DNA of 64,000 bases from Ruminococcus sp. AM36-2AA (GTDB lineage: Bacteria > Bacillota > Clostridia > Lachnospirales > Lachnospiraceae), in contig NZ_QTYB01000007.1 in the NCBI RefSeq assembly GCF_003461955.1, positions 90,878 to 154,877 of the forward strand, given 5' to 3'. The translations under genes were made by a program, and so were the position numbers. Within the stretch, counting starts at the first letter, position 1, and each line of letters opens with the position of its first letter. Shown here piece after piece: positions 40,561 to 49,877 of this stretch. The notes below the pieces were generated by a model. The model made no database searches. It was not told the origin of the DNA and saw only the letters and a program-made list of their open reading frames with translations.

Positions 40561-42510
40561 TCAGATTTCAATCTTCTCCAGCACATCCTGCCAGATCCTT
40601 GCACTTGCATCACTTGGCATTCTTAAATCTCCCCTTGGAGAAAGTGCCACACTACCTACCTTCGGTCCATCCGGCAGGCAGGAACGCTTGAACTGCTGGG
40701 CAAAAAATCTCCGGTAGAAGGTTTTCAGCCATTTCAGGATCGTCTCTTTATCATAAATTCCGTCAAAAGTCAGGCAGGCAAGCCGATAGATCTTATCCGG
40801 TGTAAATCCTGCACGCAGCATGTAATACAGATAGAAATCATGGAGTTCATAAGGTCCTACCAGATCTTCGGTCTTCTGGGCGATCTTGCCATCCTTCGGC
40901 GGCAGAAGCTCAGGGCTGACCGGCGTATCCAGAATATCCAGAAGAACTTCTTTCAACTCCTCATCCCCGCAGGTATCCGCATAATAACGTACCAGATGAC
41001 GTACCAGTGTCTTCGGGACAGAAGCATTCACGCCATACATGGACATATGGTCACCATTGTAGGTTGCCCATCCAAGAGCCAGCTCGGAAAGATCTCCCGT
41101 TCCCACAAGAACGCCGCCTTCCTTGTTTGCCGTATCCATCAGAATCTGGGTACGCTCACGTGCCTGGCTGTTTTCATAAGTCACATCGTGGATCTTGGGA
41201 TCATGTCCGATATCCCGGAAGTGGACATTTACCGCCTCTTTAATATTCACCTCAGTAAGTTTTGCGCCAAGGCAGCGGCTTAACTTACATGCATTCTGAT
41301 AGGTTCTGTCTGTTGTTCCAAAACACGGCATGGTCACACAGTGGATCTGCTCTCTCGGCATTCCCATCCGGTCAAAAGCACGGGCCATTACAAGAAGCGC
41401 CAGGGTGGAATCCAGTCCGCCGGAAAGTCCTACCACCGCACTCTTGCTGTGGATGTGTTCCATACGTTTCTTAAGTCCCATGGCCTGAATATTCAGGATT
41501 TCCTCGCAACGCTCATCACGTTCTTCCTTCACAGACGGAACGAATGGATACTGGGGATACGTTCTGGTAAGTTCGGTTTCTTCCTCTTCTACGGAAAAAC
41601 CAACTCTTGTATGACTGCAGGTGGAAACTGCCGGATATGTGGACATTCTTCTTCTCTCATCAGCCAGTCTCTGTACATCGATCTCACTGTAAATAATGCC
41701 GTTCTCAAAACGTCTGCTTTCCGCAAGCATGGAGCCATTTTCCGCGATCATATTCTGTCCGCCGAACACAAGATCCTGAGTGGACTCGCCCTCTCCTGCG
41801 CTTGCGTAAATATATCCGCAGATCAGCCGTGCGGACTGCCCGCTTACCAGAGTTCTCCGGTAGGAATCCTTCCCTACCATCTCATCGCTGGCAGAAAGAT
41901 TGACGATAATATGGGCGCCGTTGATGGCATGACGGATACTTGGCGGTGCCGGAACCCAGAGATCCTCACAGAGCTCTGCCGCAACAGTGAATTCCGGGAA
42001 TTCCTCACACTCAAAGATCAGGTCTGTTCCAAAAGGAATCTCATCCCAGAACTCATCTTCCTCATTTTTCACGCCCTTCAGGAAGTCCACAAATTCCACA
42101 TCTTCTTCCTCTGCACCGGCAAACTGTCTCTGTTCATAAAACTCATTATAATTAGGAATATGGGTCTTCGGCACAAATCCCACGATACGGCCATGATTCA
42201 GGGCAGCTGCCACATTATAGAGCTTGCCTCTGTGACGCAGCGGAAGTCCCACAAAGATCAGGGCATCCGTCTCTTTTGTCTCGTCTGCAATATGCAGAAG
42301 TTCATCCCACGCACTGTCCAGAAGACATCTCTGGAGAAAAAGATCGTGGCAGGTATAGCCTGTGATACAGAATTCCGGAAATACCATCAGCTTGACATGC
42401 TCTTTTTCCATTTCATGAATGGCCTTCAGGATTTCATCCCCGTTTGCCTTGCAGTCTGCAACGGTAACTCTCGGCGTTGCTGCTGCCACCTTGATAAAAC
42501 CATGCTTCAT
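40561..42510 (-). CDS. nadE: Glutamine-dependent NAD+ synthetase
   Basis: 649 residues: an N-terminal nitrilase-type glutaminase (E46 in FPEFC, a Lys in VPKTHIPNYNEF and the nucleophile Cys in AELCEDLWVP) and a C-terminal NAD synthase domain with the P-loop motif GLSGGLDSTLAL. The enzyme makes NAD+ from deamido-NAD+ with glutamine nitrogen and ATP. Length and domain order are those of the glutamine-dependent form. Third gene after the methyltransferase and hslO on one transcript (gap 19 bases from hslO). Ribosome-binding site AGGAGG. Confidence 0.95.
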   Translation of the reverse strand: MKHGFIKVAAATPRVTVADCKANGDEILKAIHEMEKEHVKLMVFPEFCITGYTCHDLFLQRCLLDSAWDELLHIADETKETDALIFVGLPLRHRGKLYNVAAALNHGRIVGFVPKTHIPNYNEFYEQRQFAGAEEEDVEFVDFLKGVKNEEDEFWDEIPFGTDLIFECEEFPEFTVAAELCEDLWVPAPPSIRHAINGAHIIVNLSASDEMVGKDSYRRTLVSGQSARLICGYIYASAGEGESTQDLVFGGQNMIAENGSMLAESRRFENGIIYSEIDVQRLADERRRMSTYPAVSTCSHTRVGFSVEEEETELTRTYPQYPFVPSVKEERDERCEEILNIQAMGLKKRMEHIHSKSAVVGLSGGLDSTLALLVMARAFDRMGMPREQIHCVTMPCFGTTDRTYQNACKLSRCLGAKLTEVNIKEAVNVHFRDIGHDPKIHDVTYENSQARERTQILMDTANKEGGVLVGTGDLSELALGWATYNGDHMSMYGVNASVPKTLVRHLVRYYADTCGDEELKEVLLDILDTPVSPELLPPKDGKIAQKTEDLVGPYELHDFYLYYMLRAGFTPDKIYRLACLTFDGIYDKETILKWLKTFYRRFFAQQFKRSCLPDGPKVGSVALSPRGDLRMPSDASARIWQDVLEKIEI

Positions 42511-42529
42511 TTTTTCTTCCTCCTGCGGC

Positions 42530-43411
42530 TTATCGCTTGCACTCTTTTATGATTCTCTTAAGATCTTCCACGCTGAATTTATAATTTTTATTGCAGAAAT
42601 GGCAGTTCATCTCAATGTCCTTGCCTTCCTGGACCATCTCGTTGAGTTCTTTTCTTCCAATGCTGATCAGCGCTTTTTCCACACGTTCTCTGCAGCAGTT
42701 GCAGTGGAACTGTGTGGGCAGTGTATCATTGATCTCGATATCAAAACCTTCCAGTACTTTCTCAAGAAGGCTTTCCGGTGTATGGCCCTGCTCCAGAAGG
42801 CTGGTAACAGAATCGATCTTTGATACGTTTTCCTCAAGCTTTGCAATCACTTCTTCCTCTGCAAACGGCATCAGCTGCACAATAAAGCCGCCGGCCTGAC
42901 GAACCGTATTATCCTTATTCATCAGCACACCCAGTCCTACTGCAGACGGAACCTGCTCACTGGTGGCAAAATAATAGGTAAGGTCTTCTGCAATCTCACT
43001 GGTCTGAAGTGCAACCTGACCCACATATGGCTCTTTCAAGCCCATATCCTTGATCACATCCATAAACCCTACACCGACAGCTCCCGCAACATCCAGTTTG
43101 CCTTTGCTGTTTGCCGGAATACATACATCCGGATTTCCTACATAACCTTTTACATTTCCGTGAGAATCCGCAGTTACCGTAATCCCCTGCAGCGGTCCGC
43201 CTGCGTGGATACGAAGTGTAAGAAGATCTTTTTCCCCTTTCATCATCGCTCCCATCATGGCACCACCGGTAAGGAGACGTCCCAGTGCCGCTGTTGCCAC
43301 CGGGCTGGTATTATGATTCTGTCTCGCTGTCTCCACCATATCTGTTGTCACAGCCGCAAACGCACGGATCTGGCTGTTTGCCGCTGTTGCTCTTACAATA
43401 TAATCACTCAT
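42530..43411 (-). CDS. hslO: Redox-regulated chaperone Hsp33
   Basis: 293 residues. An N-terminal Hsp33 domain (MSDYIVRATAANSQIRAFAAVTTDMV..., GGPLQGITVTADSHGNVKGYVGNP) is followed by a C-terminal zinc site with the four cysteines FHCNCCRERV (CxC) and MNCHFCNKNY (CxxC). Oxidation of these cysteines releases zinc and turns on holdase activity under oxidative stress. Middle gene of methyltransferase-hslO-nadE, with gaps of 18 and 19 bases. Strong AAAGGAGG ribosome-binding site. Confidence 0.96.
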   Translation of the reverse strand: MSDYIVRATAANSQIRAFAAVTTDMVETARQNHNTSPVATAALGRLLTGGAMMGAMMKGEKDLLTLRIHAGGPLQGITVTADSHGNVKGYVGNPDVCIPANSKGKLDVAGAVGVGFMDVIKDMGLKEPYVGQVALQTSEIAEDLTYYFATSEQVPSAVGLGVLMNKDNTVRQAGGFIVQLMPFAEEEVIAKLEENVSKIDSVTSLLEQGHTPESLLEKVLEGFDIEINDTLPTQFHCNCCRERVEKALISIGRKELNEMVQEGKDIEMNCHFCNKNYKFSVEDLKRIIKECKR

Positions 43412-43429
43412 ATAAAAAAATTTCCTCCT

Positions 43430-44203
43430 TTATTTCTCTTCTGCCGAAATTCCTTTGCCATGTTCTCTTGCCACAAAGGTCAGTCTTCCGCTGTCCGGTT
43501 TCGGTGCATCCTTGGTGTATGCATCATAAACTGCCAGAGGGATAAGGCCTGCCTTTTCAAGCAATTCCCGGATTTTCTCCGGCTCATAGGCCTTCTGGTA
43601 ATGGATTTCTTCATCTCTCTCATAAAGTCCGTCTTCTCTTGGAAGGAACAGAGTCAGATCATAAACGTTAATTCCTGTCTCTTCGTCAAATTCATTTTCC
43701 CAGATAAAACTGCCCTCTTCCCGATTCTCCGCAATAGTCGTATTTCCAAGTATTTCCCGGTATTTATACGGCGTATTCATATCAAATATAAAAATTCCAT
43801 CCGGATCAAGATAATTATTCACCAGTTTAAATACAGTAAGAAGATCTTCTTCCTCTGTAATATAATTCATACAGTCACAGACGCTGACGATAGCCCGCAC
43901 TGTTCCGTAAAGTTCAAACTCCCGCATATCCTGCTCCAGGTAAAGGATCTCATGGCCGGACTCTGCCCGTTTTTCCATGGCCTCTCCCAGCATTTCCTCG
44001 GAATTATCTACGCCGATCATATCATAACCGGACTCTGCCAGAAGTTCCGTCATCACTCCGGTCCCGCAGCCAAGTTCCAGCACGATCCCGTCTTCAATTC
44101 CGTATTCCTTAAGGCTTCCGATCAGATATTCCGCCCATTTTTCATATTCCACATTGTCCATGAAGATATCATAAACTCTGGCAAAATCGCTGTATGCTTC
44201 CAT
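43430..44203 (-). CDS. Class I SAM-dependent methyltransferase
   Basis: 257 residues from the ATG at 44201-44203, preceded by GGAGGTTTTT; the longer frame upstream has no start signal. A Rossmann-type methyltransferase with motif I VLELGCGTGVMTELLA, acidic MIGVDNSEEML, and motif IV-like IVSVCDCMNYI. It resembles the unassigned small-molecule/protein methyltransferases often encoded beside hslO in Lachnospiraceae. Substrate unknown. First gene of the operon with hslO and nadE. Confidence 0.82.
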   Translation of the reverse strand: MEAYSDFARVYDIFMDNVEYEKWAEYLIGSLKEYGIEDGIVLELGCGTGVMTELLAESGYDMIGVDNSEEMLGEAMEKRAESGHEILYLEQDMREFELYGTVRAIVSVCDCMNYITEEEDLLTVFKLVNNYLDPDGIFIFDMNTPYKYREILGNTTIAENREEGSFIWENEFDEETGINVYDLTLFLPREDGLYERDEEIHYQKAYEPEKIRELLEKAGLIPLAVYDAYTKDAPKPDSGRLTFVAREHGKGISAEEK

Positions 44204-44305
44204 AAAAACCTCCAAATATTTTCCGGGCGTTCCATCGCCCGCAGCGTTCACATTATACCATGTCTTCCTGTATAAGTATACGCCTCTGACATAATATGAC
44301 ACAAA

Positions 44306-44346
44306 AAATCCGGGACCGCAGCCACAAAAGCTGTGATCCCGGATTT
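44306..44346 (-). terminator. Terminator of the lipoprotein gene
   Basis: AAATCCGGGA (44306-44315) pairs with TCCCGGATTT (44337-44346), with an inner pairing around AGCTTTTGTGGCT. On the minus strand TTTTTGTG follows. Confidence 0.75.
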
Positions 44347-44379
44347 CTTATCTAACCGAATCTCCTGCTGCTCCAGGCT

Positions 44380-45513
44380 TTACTGTACAGGCATATAGTA
44401 TACGTCTGCAGCCTCACCGTGCCAGTAGAAGCTTGTTCCATCCTCTTCATATACATCACAGTCATACTGAGAAGAGAAGGTGAAACGGTTTCCTTCGTTA
44501 TCCATCCATGCACCGTTTCCGTCCGGAACGATAACACGTGGTTTACCATCGGAGTTTCTGTAAATAGTTCTTGTCTCATCTGTGTTGCCAAGCTGCTCAT
44601 CTGTAAATCCGCCATTTACAATAGCACCGGAGGAGCTGCTGTCAGTGGATGCAGTTCCATCGGAAGAACCGTCAGATGTACTGCTTCCGTCTGTAGATGT
44701 TCCGTCAGATGCTGCACTTCCGTCTGTAGATGTGCTTCCGTCGGCAGCTGCAGTTCCATCTGCTGCTGTTCCGTTAGAAGAAGCTGCTGCATTACCATCT
44801 GCAGATGCACTTCCGTCAGAGGAAGCTGCTGCATTACCTTTACCGGCAGTCTTGGCTGCGGAACCATTTGCCGCACTCTTCAGAGTGGAATCACCAAGGA
44901 TTGCAAAGCTGTCGACAGACTCCTGAACCTTTTTCAGAGCATCCTCTTTTTTAACAGATGCCACAAGGCTGTAATACTCGCTGTCATTTACAAAATATTT
45001 ATTGATGGCATATACATAACCATCACTCTTGGTTGTATCCTTGTATTTTACAGTGTAGGAATAGATATTGATTCCATCTTTCTGGTCTGACTTATAATCC
45101 TGGATCTCAAAATCGGTTCCATTGACCATGTTCTCTGCCTGTGTCATGGAAACGGCCATATCCTGTGAATTCGGAATTACCGCAGACTCCAGATCTGCAC
45201 CAGAACCGTGAAGGATCAGAATTTTACCCTGATCCGGAGACTCAAAGCTTAACATATCTGTCTCATCGGATTTATTAGCCCAGGTTGCATCCGGAAGCTT
45301 AATCGCTACGGATTTATCCTTGGATGTGTAGGTTGTGTTCTGTGCATCTGCCGCAACAGTCGGTGTAGCTGTCGCTTTCTTCGCAGGTGTAGGAGTAGGA
45401 GTAGACTCCACAACCACGCTGTCCTCTTTTCCACCTCCGAAACTACATGCAGTCATGACACCAGAGAGAGCAACAGTCATAGCTAAAAGTGCGATAAATT
45501 TTTTATTCTTCAT
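44380..45513 (-). CDS. Lipoprotein with a Ser/Ala/Asp/Gly low-complexity linker
   Basis: 377 residues from the ATG at 45511-45513 (GAGGAGGATACT upstream). A lipoprotein signal peptide with the lipobox-like MTAC (Cys at about residue 23) is followed by a Thr/Pro-rich linker. A globular N-terminal domain (about 55-210, SVAIKLPDATWANKSDETDMLSFESPDQ) resembles small PsbP-like/uncharacterised extracellular domains. A linker of about 85 residues is made almost only of Ser, Ala, Gly, Thr and Asp, including repeated S-DG units (about 220-300). A C-terminal domain (about 300-377) contains ETRTIYRNSDGKPRVIVPDGNG. Function unknown. A sigma-A promoter is at 45588-45616. Confidence 0.8.
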   Translation of the reverse strand: MKNKKFIALLAMTVALSGVMTACSFGGGKEDSVVVESTPTPTPAKKATATPTVAADAQNTTYTSKDKSVAIKLPDATWANKSDETDMLSFESPDQGKILILHGSGADLESAVIPNSQDMAVSMTQAENMVNGTDFEIQDYKSDQKDGINIYSYTVKYKDTTKSDGYVYAINKYFVNDSEYYSLVASVKKEDALKKVQESVDSFAILGDSTLKSAANGSAAKTAGKGNAAASSDGSASADGNAAASSNGTAADGTAAADGSTSTDGSAASDGTSTDGSSTSDGSSDGTASTDSSSSGAIVNGGFTDEQLGNTDETRTIYRNSDGKPRVIVPDGNGAWMDNEGNRFTFSSQYDCDVYEEDGTSFYWHGEAADVYYMPVQ

Positions 45514-45914
45514 AGTATCCTCCTCATAATCATCATCAGTCACAAAGTGTGTCCGGAATATTCGCTCCTGAACACACTCTTTGCTACATTTTACGATTTT
45601 ATTACAACTTTGTCAATTGATTTCTCCCTGTACTTTATGAATATCCTGTAAACAAATATCCCATTCCGTACAGAATTTTTCCTATATTATAATCTCCCCA
45701 GATGTGCCTATCTTATTCTATTCTGCTTCTGATCCTGTATTTCCGATTTTACACTGCCTCTGCGGAATTTCTGTTTTCTTTTAATCTGTCCCCTTTTTTT
45801 TTTCGATAATTGTGTCTTTATTCGTACACACTCATGTTGTAAAGTATATCCAACCAAAAACATATGAAAAGAGGACATCTATATAAAGATGTTTTCGGGA
45901 AAGGATTCATAACT
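45514..45914. other. Divergent intergenic region of the lipoprotein and ECF-S genes
   Basis: About 400 bases. The left part holds the lipoprotein promoter and a leader hairpin (about 45544-45582, AAAGTGTG with CACACTCTTT, one bulge). Near the ECF-S start there is ACATCT-ATATAA-AGATGT, a small hairpin upstream of its ribosome-binding site. I looked for a riboswitch such as TPP or preQ1 and could not identify one. Confidence 0.4.
45588..45616 (-). promoter_or_regulatory. Lipoprotein gene promoter
   Basis: Minus strand: TTGACA (45611-45616), exactly 17 bases, TAAAAT (45588-45593). About 75 bases upstream of the start codon. Confidence 0.75.
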
Positions 45915-46472
45915 ATGGAAAAAGCAGTTCAGACATCTCAGGGAACCGATCAGGAACTTTCATCTGTTCAGTTTCTCACCATCACAGCCGTATTTGTTGC
46001 ACTGACTTATATCTTCACAGCATTTATTAATGTCAAGCTTCCAATTGCAGCCAACGGCGGACTGATCCACCTTGGAAATGTACCGCTCTTCATCGGTGCC
46101 ATTTTATTTGGAAAGAAAACCGGAGCCATCGCAGGCGGAATCGGAATGGGCTTGTTCGACCTTCTCTCCGGCTGGACCCTTTGGGCACCATTTACCCTTA
46201 TCATCGTAGGCATCATGGGATTCACCGTAGGTAAAATCACAGAAGACCACAAACATCAGAACATGAAATGGTATGTGATCGCCATCGCAGCAGCCTGCGT
46301 GATCAAGGTTGTCGGTTACTACATCGCAGAAGTTATCATCTACGGAAACCCTCTGGCACCTGTATCTTCTATTCCTGGAAACCTGGTACAGATTGGAGTT
46401 GCAGCAGTTATCGTTCTCGTAGTGATCACACCATTAAACCTTGCAGCAAGAAAAACCGGATTAAAAAAATAA
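45915..46472 (+). CDS. ECF transporter substrate-binding (S) component
   Basis: 185 residues from the ATG at 45915 with AAAGGA upstream; an upstream in-frame ATG at 45864 has no ribosome-binding site. Five to six membrane helices with the ECF-S fold pattern: QFLTITAVFVALTYIFTAFINVKLP, LGNVPLFIGAILFGKKTGAIAGGIGMGLFDLLSG. The S component gives substrate specificity to an energy-coupling-factor transporter whose EcfAAT module is not in this window. The vitamin or metal cannot be assigned; the next gene, a PLP-dependent class V aminotransferase 28 bases downstream on the same strand, suggests a B6-like or amine substrate, inferred only. Confidence 0.85.
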   Translation: MEKAVQTSQGTDQELSSVQFLTITAVFVALTYIFTAFINVKLPIAANGGLIHLGNVPLFIGAILFGKKTGAIAGGIGMGLFDLLSGWTLWAPFTLIIVGIMGFTVGKITEDHKHQNMKWYVIAIAAACVIKVVGYYIAEVIIYGNPLAPVSSIPGNLVQIGVAAVIVLVVITPLNLAARKTGLKK

Positions 46473-46500
46473 ATAACCAAAGAAAACAAGAGGTGAGTTT

Positions 46501-47631
46501 ATGTATAAGATCATGACACCGGGACCTACACAGGTCGCAGAAAATGTCCGTCTGGCAAGAAGCCTGGAATGCACCAACCCGGATCTGGACGAAGATTTTG
46601 TCGAATTTTATAAAGAAACCTGTGAGAAGATCAGCGCTCTTCTCCACACCTCCAATGAAACCCTCATCTTAAGTGGTGAGGGTATTCTTGGTCTGGAGGC
46701 TGCCATCGCTTCCATGACTGAGCCTGGAGATAAGGTTCTCGTTCTCGACAATGGTATCTATGGAAAGGGCTTTGCCGATTTTGTTTCCATGTACGGAGGC
46801 AAACCGGAACTTTATACCCGAGATTACCGGAATACCCTCGATGTGAAGGAACTGGAAGATTTTCTTGCAGATAACCATGACTACAAATATGCAACCGTAG
46901 TTCACGGCGATACTCCAAGTGGTATGCTCAACGATGTCGCTGCCATCTGTCCCCTTCTTAAAAAATATGGAATCCTTACCGTTGTAGATTCTGTCTCTGC
47001 TTCTTTCGGCGAACCACTGAACATTGATGCATGTCAGATTGATATCATGTGCGGCGGATCACAGAAAGTGGTATCCGCACCTCCGGGACTTACCTTTGTT
47101 GTAGTCAGCAGCGATGCAAAGAAGGCAATGACTGAAAGAAAGACACCCATTGCTTCTTTCTACGCAAATCTCACAACCTTTGCACATTATTATGAAGAAA
47201 AATGGTTTCCATATACCATGCCGATCAGCGATATCTATGGCCTGCGGGCTGCTATTGACAACATTGCCGATGATCCCGGGATCCTTACACGCCATGCCAA
47301 AATCGCCGCAGCCTCCCGAAAGGCCATTACAGGAGCCGGACTTAAGCTGTATCTCCACAGCGGCTATTCCAGCACTGTAACTGTTTTTGAAGTTCCGGAA
47401 TGCACCACAGCCGCTGCGATCCTGGACGGAGTCAAAAAAGACTACAACATCATGCTTGCAGGTTCTTTCGACGTTCTCGCAGGCAAGGTCATCCGCATCG
47501 GCCACATGGGAAACAATGCAACTTTCTACAATGTACGCGACGTTTTCCACGCTCTGGACGGAACCTTACGGAAACTTGGTGTTCCGCTTACCGGATCTAT
47601 GGAAGAAATCTTCTGTGAAAACATGAAATAG
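46501..47631 (+). CDS. Class V aminotransferase (serine/alanine-glyoxylate/pyruvate type)
   Basis: 376 residues. A PLP fold-type I, class V enzyme: MTPGPTQVAENV (5-16), a PLP-contact region EGILGLEAAIASM, VDSVSASFG (162-170) and the Schiff-base Lys in GGSQKVVSAPPG (K189). The pattern matches alanine-glyoxylate/serine-pyruvate aminotransferases, with relatives such as purine-catabolic PucG and phosphonate aminotransferases. Which amino donor and acceptor it uses cannot be read. Start ATG at 46501 with AAGAGGTGAGTTT upstream. Co-transcribed with the ECF-S gene (28-base gap), which suggests a shared metabolic substrate. Confidence 0.88.
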   Translation: MYKIMTPGPTQVAENVRLARSLECTNPDLDEDFVEFYKETCEKISALLHTSNETLILSGEGILGLEAAIASMTEPGDKVLVLDNGIYGKGFADFVSMYGGKPELYTRDYRNTLDVKELEDFLADNHDYKYATVVHGDTPSGMLNDVAAICPLLKKYGILTVVDSVSASFGEPLNIDACQIDIMCGGSQKVVSAPPGLTFVVVSSDAKKAMTERKTPIASFYANLTTFAHYYEEKWFPYTMPISDIYGLRAAIDNIADDPGILTRHAKIAAASRKAITGAGLKLYLHSGYSSTVTVFEVPECTTAAAILDGVKKDYNIMLAGSFDVLAGKVIRIGHMGNNATFYNVRDVFHALDGTLRKLGVPLTGSMEEIFCENMK

Positions 47632-47676
47632 AACAACTCTATTATATCTTTTGATTCTTTATCAAAAAATCATCAA

Positions 47677-47726
47677 AAAACGCTGTAAAAGGAATTTTGT
47701 ACCACGATTTCCTTTTACAGCGTTTT
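47677..47726. terminator. Bidirectional terminator between the aminotransferase and helD
   Basis: AAAACGCTGTAAAAGGAA pairs with TTCCTTTTACAGCGTTTT (18-base perfect stem), followed by T-rich DNA on both strands. It serves both the plus-strand operon and helD. Confidence 0.85.
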
Positions 47727-47736
47727 GTATTATTTT

Positions 47737-49872
47737 TTATTCTGTTATTTCATACATATACAATTCATGAAGTGCTCTGGTTGCCGCAATATATCTGGCT
47801 CTCTGCACGATAGGGCTTCGGTCTGCTCCCGGAAATACCGAAAATACCTGGTCAAATTCCAGGCCTTTTGCCATATAAAAGGTGGTAACCGTAAGACCTT
47901 TTTTGAAGTTTGTACTGTCTCTGTGAAGCAAGGACAGCCGCTCCTTTGTATCAAATCCTTCTGCTTCCAGTTTTTTCTGAAGGATATAGTATGCTTCTCT
48001 TGCCTCATCTGCAGTTCTCGTTATCACCGCTGCTGTCTCGTAAGAAAATTCTTCCTGGCCTTCCGCACCGGCTGTCTCCATATCTGCCATTTCCATTCTG
48101 TCTGCTTCAGCTTCCGTCACTGCCTGCTTCTCCAGTTTCAGTTCCTTCACCACGCGCTCCAATGCCTCGATAAGCCCCGGAAATTCTTTTTCCTCCACCG
48201 GTTTTCCATGACGCTCAAACAGTTCCACTTCTGTGATCCCGGCAAGCTGATTTGCATAAGAAGCGATCTCAATAGTGTTACGGTAGCTCTTGTTCATCAC
48301 GATCCTGCGAATATCTTTTCCAAAGATCTTCGGAAGGAATGTGAGTACATCCTGCTGATCCCCGTCCATGGTCTGCTCCCGGTCTCCAAGGATCGTCATC
48401 TTACATTTAAAAAGCTTCTGGATGATCAGATACTGGATCCTGGAATAATCCTGCATCTCATCTACGATCAGGTGACGGACACCACTGTCCTCCTGCTGGG
48501 TTTCCAACCGGTATTTCAGATACAGAACCGGATACACATCCTCATAACGAAGCTTTCTTTTTTCGTACTGTACCTGTGGAAGCGCCGGAAATCCCTCCTG
48601 CCTCAGGAAACGATTGTATAACACATAAAGGTCTCTTGTCTCATACATCCGGTAAAAACGGCTCTTCACTGCCTCCCGCTCTTCCTCCGAAAGGTCAAAT
48701 CCCTTCAGCGTTTCCACCTCATCAATGAAATACTCCGCCACTGCATCCATTCTGGAAAGCAGCGGGATATCCATAAATTTAAAGTAAAAGAGCTCGATGA
48801 TCTCCTGTTCTTTTTTGACTACACCACGATGTTCCACATCCCGGAAATTCATAAGGCTGTCTTCCAGTTCTACCAGATACCCTTCCATGCGGTCCAGAAA
48901 ATCCCGGGACTGTTTTTCCTTCAGAAGTTTCTCATCGCACAATCCTGCGATCTGACGCTCGATCAGATCGTAGCGGTCTTCGCAGTCTGACACTGTATTT
49001 TTCAGTCTCTTATAGGCAAAAAGATCAAAGCTCATCTCCCGGATATTCTCTTCTCCAAGCTCCGGCAGAATATGGGAAATATAATCCGAGAACACTCCGT
49101 TGGGTGAAAGCACCAGCACAGAAGAAGATTTCAGATTTTTCCTGTCATGATAGAGAAGATAGGCGATCCTGTGCAGGGCGATGGATGTCTTGCCGCTTCC
49201 TGCAGCTCCCTGGATCACCATGATCCGGTCCGAAGTGTTTCGGATAATGGCATTCTGCTCTTTCTGAATGGTGCGGATAATGTTTTTCAGCTGTACATCT
49301 CCGTTACTTCCAAGCTCTGCCTTCAGGATCTCATCATCGATCTTCACATCACTTTCAAACTCATAGATCATTTTTCCACCACGGATCTTATACTGCCACT
49401 TGGCAGCAATGTCTCCATGGATTTCCCCCAGAGGTGCCTGATAGGATGCCGGCCCTTTGTCAAAATCATAGAACAGTCCGGACACCGGTGCTCTCCAGTC
49501 ATAGATCAGTGGAAGGCCACCGTTTTCCTCCGCAAGGTTTGCAATTCCGATATAAAAGATCTCAGGCTCATCGTCGCCCTCATAACAGAAATCTACTCTT
49601 CCAAAAAATGGAGAATCCATCATTTTCCGGAACCTGCGGCGCAGCTCAATCTTCTCATTGCTTGCATTAATCTCATGGAGAAGTGCCTGCTGGTTATCAA
49701 AGTTCTCATAGCCGTACTGATCCATCTCTGTGTAGTTTTCCCAGTAGTACTCGTGCATCCCTTCGATTTCTTTCTGACCTGCTTCTATGGAATCATTCAG
49801 CTGAGTGATCCGGTGACGCAGAGTTTCTGTCACATGTGTAAGATATTCCCGTCCGTTTTTTACTGCTGCCAT
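47737..49872 (-). CDS. helD: RNA polymerase recycling/DNA helicase-like ATPase HelD
   Basis: 711 residues. A superfamily 1 UvrD-like ATPase with an N-terminal coiled coil (about 10-85: LRHRITQLNDSIEAGQKEIEGMHEYYWENY), a HelD-specific domain (PLIYDWRAPVSGLFYDF), Walker A GAAGSGKT (222-229), Walker B IVDEMQDYS, and motifs V-VI near TVTTFYMAKGLEFDQVFSVFP and RYIAATRALHELYMY. HelD proteins pull stalled RNA polymerase off DNA and recycle it. Domain order matches; slightly shorter than Bacillus HelD (about 775). Five bases after a YbjQ-type gene. Confidence 0.9.
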   Translation of the reverse strand: MAAVKNGREYLTHVTETLRHRITQLNDSIEAGQKEIEGMHEYYWENYTEMDQYGYENFDNQQALLHEINASNEKIELRRRFRKMMDSPFFGRVDFCYEGDDEPEIFYIGIANLAEENGGLPLIYDWRAPVSGLFYDFDKGPASYQAPLGEIHGDIAAKWQYKIRGGKMIYEFESDVKIDDEILKAELGSNGDVQLKNIIRTIQKEQNAIIRNTSDRIMVIQGAAGSGKTSIALHRIAYLLYHDRKNLKSSSVLVLSPNGVFSDYISHILPELGEENIREMSFDLFAYKRLKNTVSDCEDRYDLIERQIAGLCDEKLLKEKQSRDFLDRMEGYLVELEDSLMNFRDVEHRGVVKKEQEIIELFYFKFMDIPLLSRMDAVAEYFIDEVETLKGFDLSEEEREAVKSRFYRMYETRDLYVLYNRFLRQEGFPALPQVQYEKRKLRYEDVYPVLYLKYRLETQQEDSGVRHLIVDEMQDYSRIQYLIIQKLFKCKMTILGDREQTMDGDQQDVLTFLPKIFGKDIRRIVMNKSYRNTIEIASYANQLAGITEVELFERHGKPVEEKEFPGLIEALERVVKELKLEKQAVTEAEADRMEMADMETAGAEGQEEFSYETAAVITRTADEAREAYYILQKKLEAEGFDTKERLSLLHRDSTNFKKGLTVTTFYMAKGLEFDQVFSVFPGADRSPIVQRARYIAATRALHELYMYEITE

Positions 49873-49877
49873 ACGCC

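Noticed and set aside
44616-44876. Frame inside the lipoprotein low-complexity linker
   Set aside because: An alternative frame of a repetitive sequence; a compositional artefact.
45650-45914. Riboswitch upstream of the ECF-S gene
   Set aside because: I compared the leader with TPP and preQ1 consensus features and found no match; only a small hairpin near the ribosome-binding site is visible.
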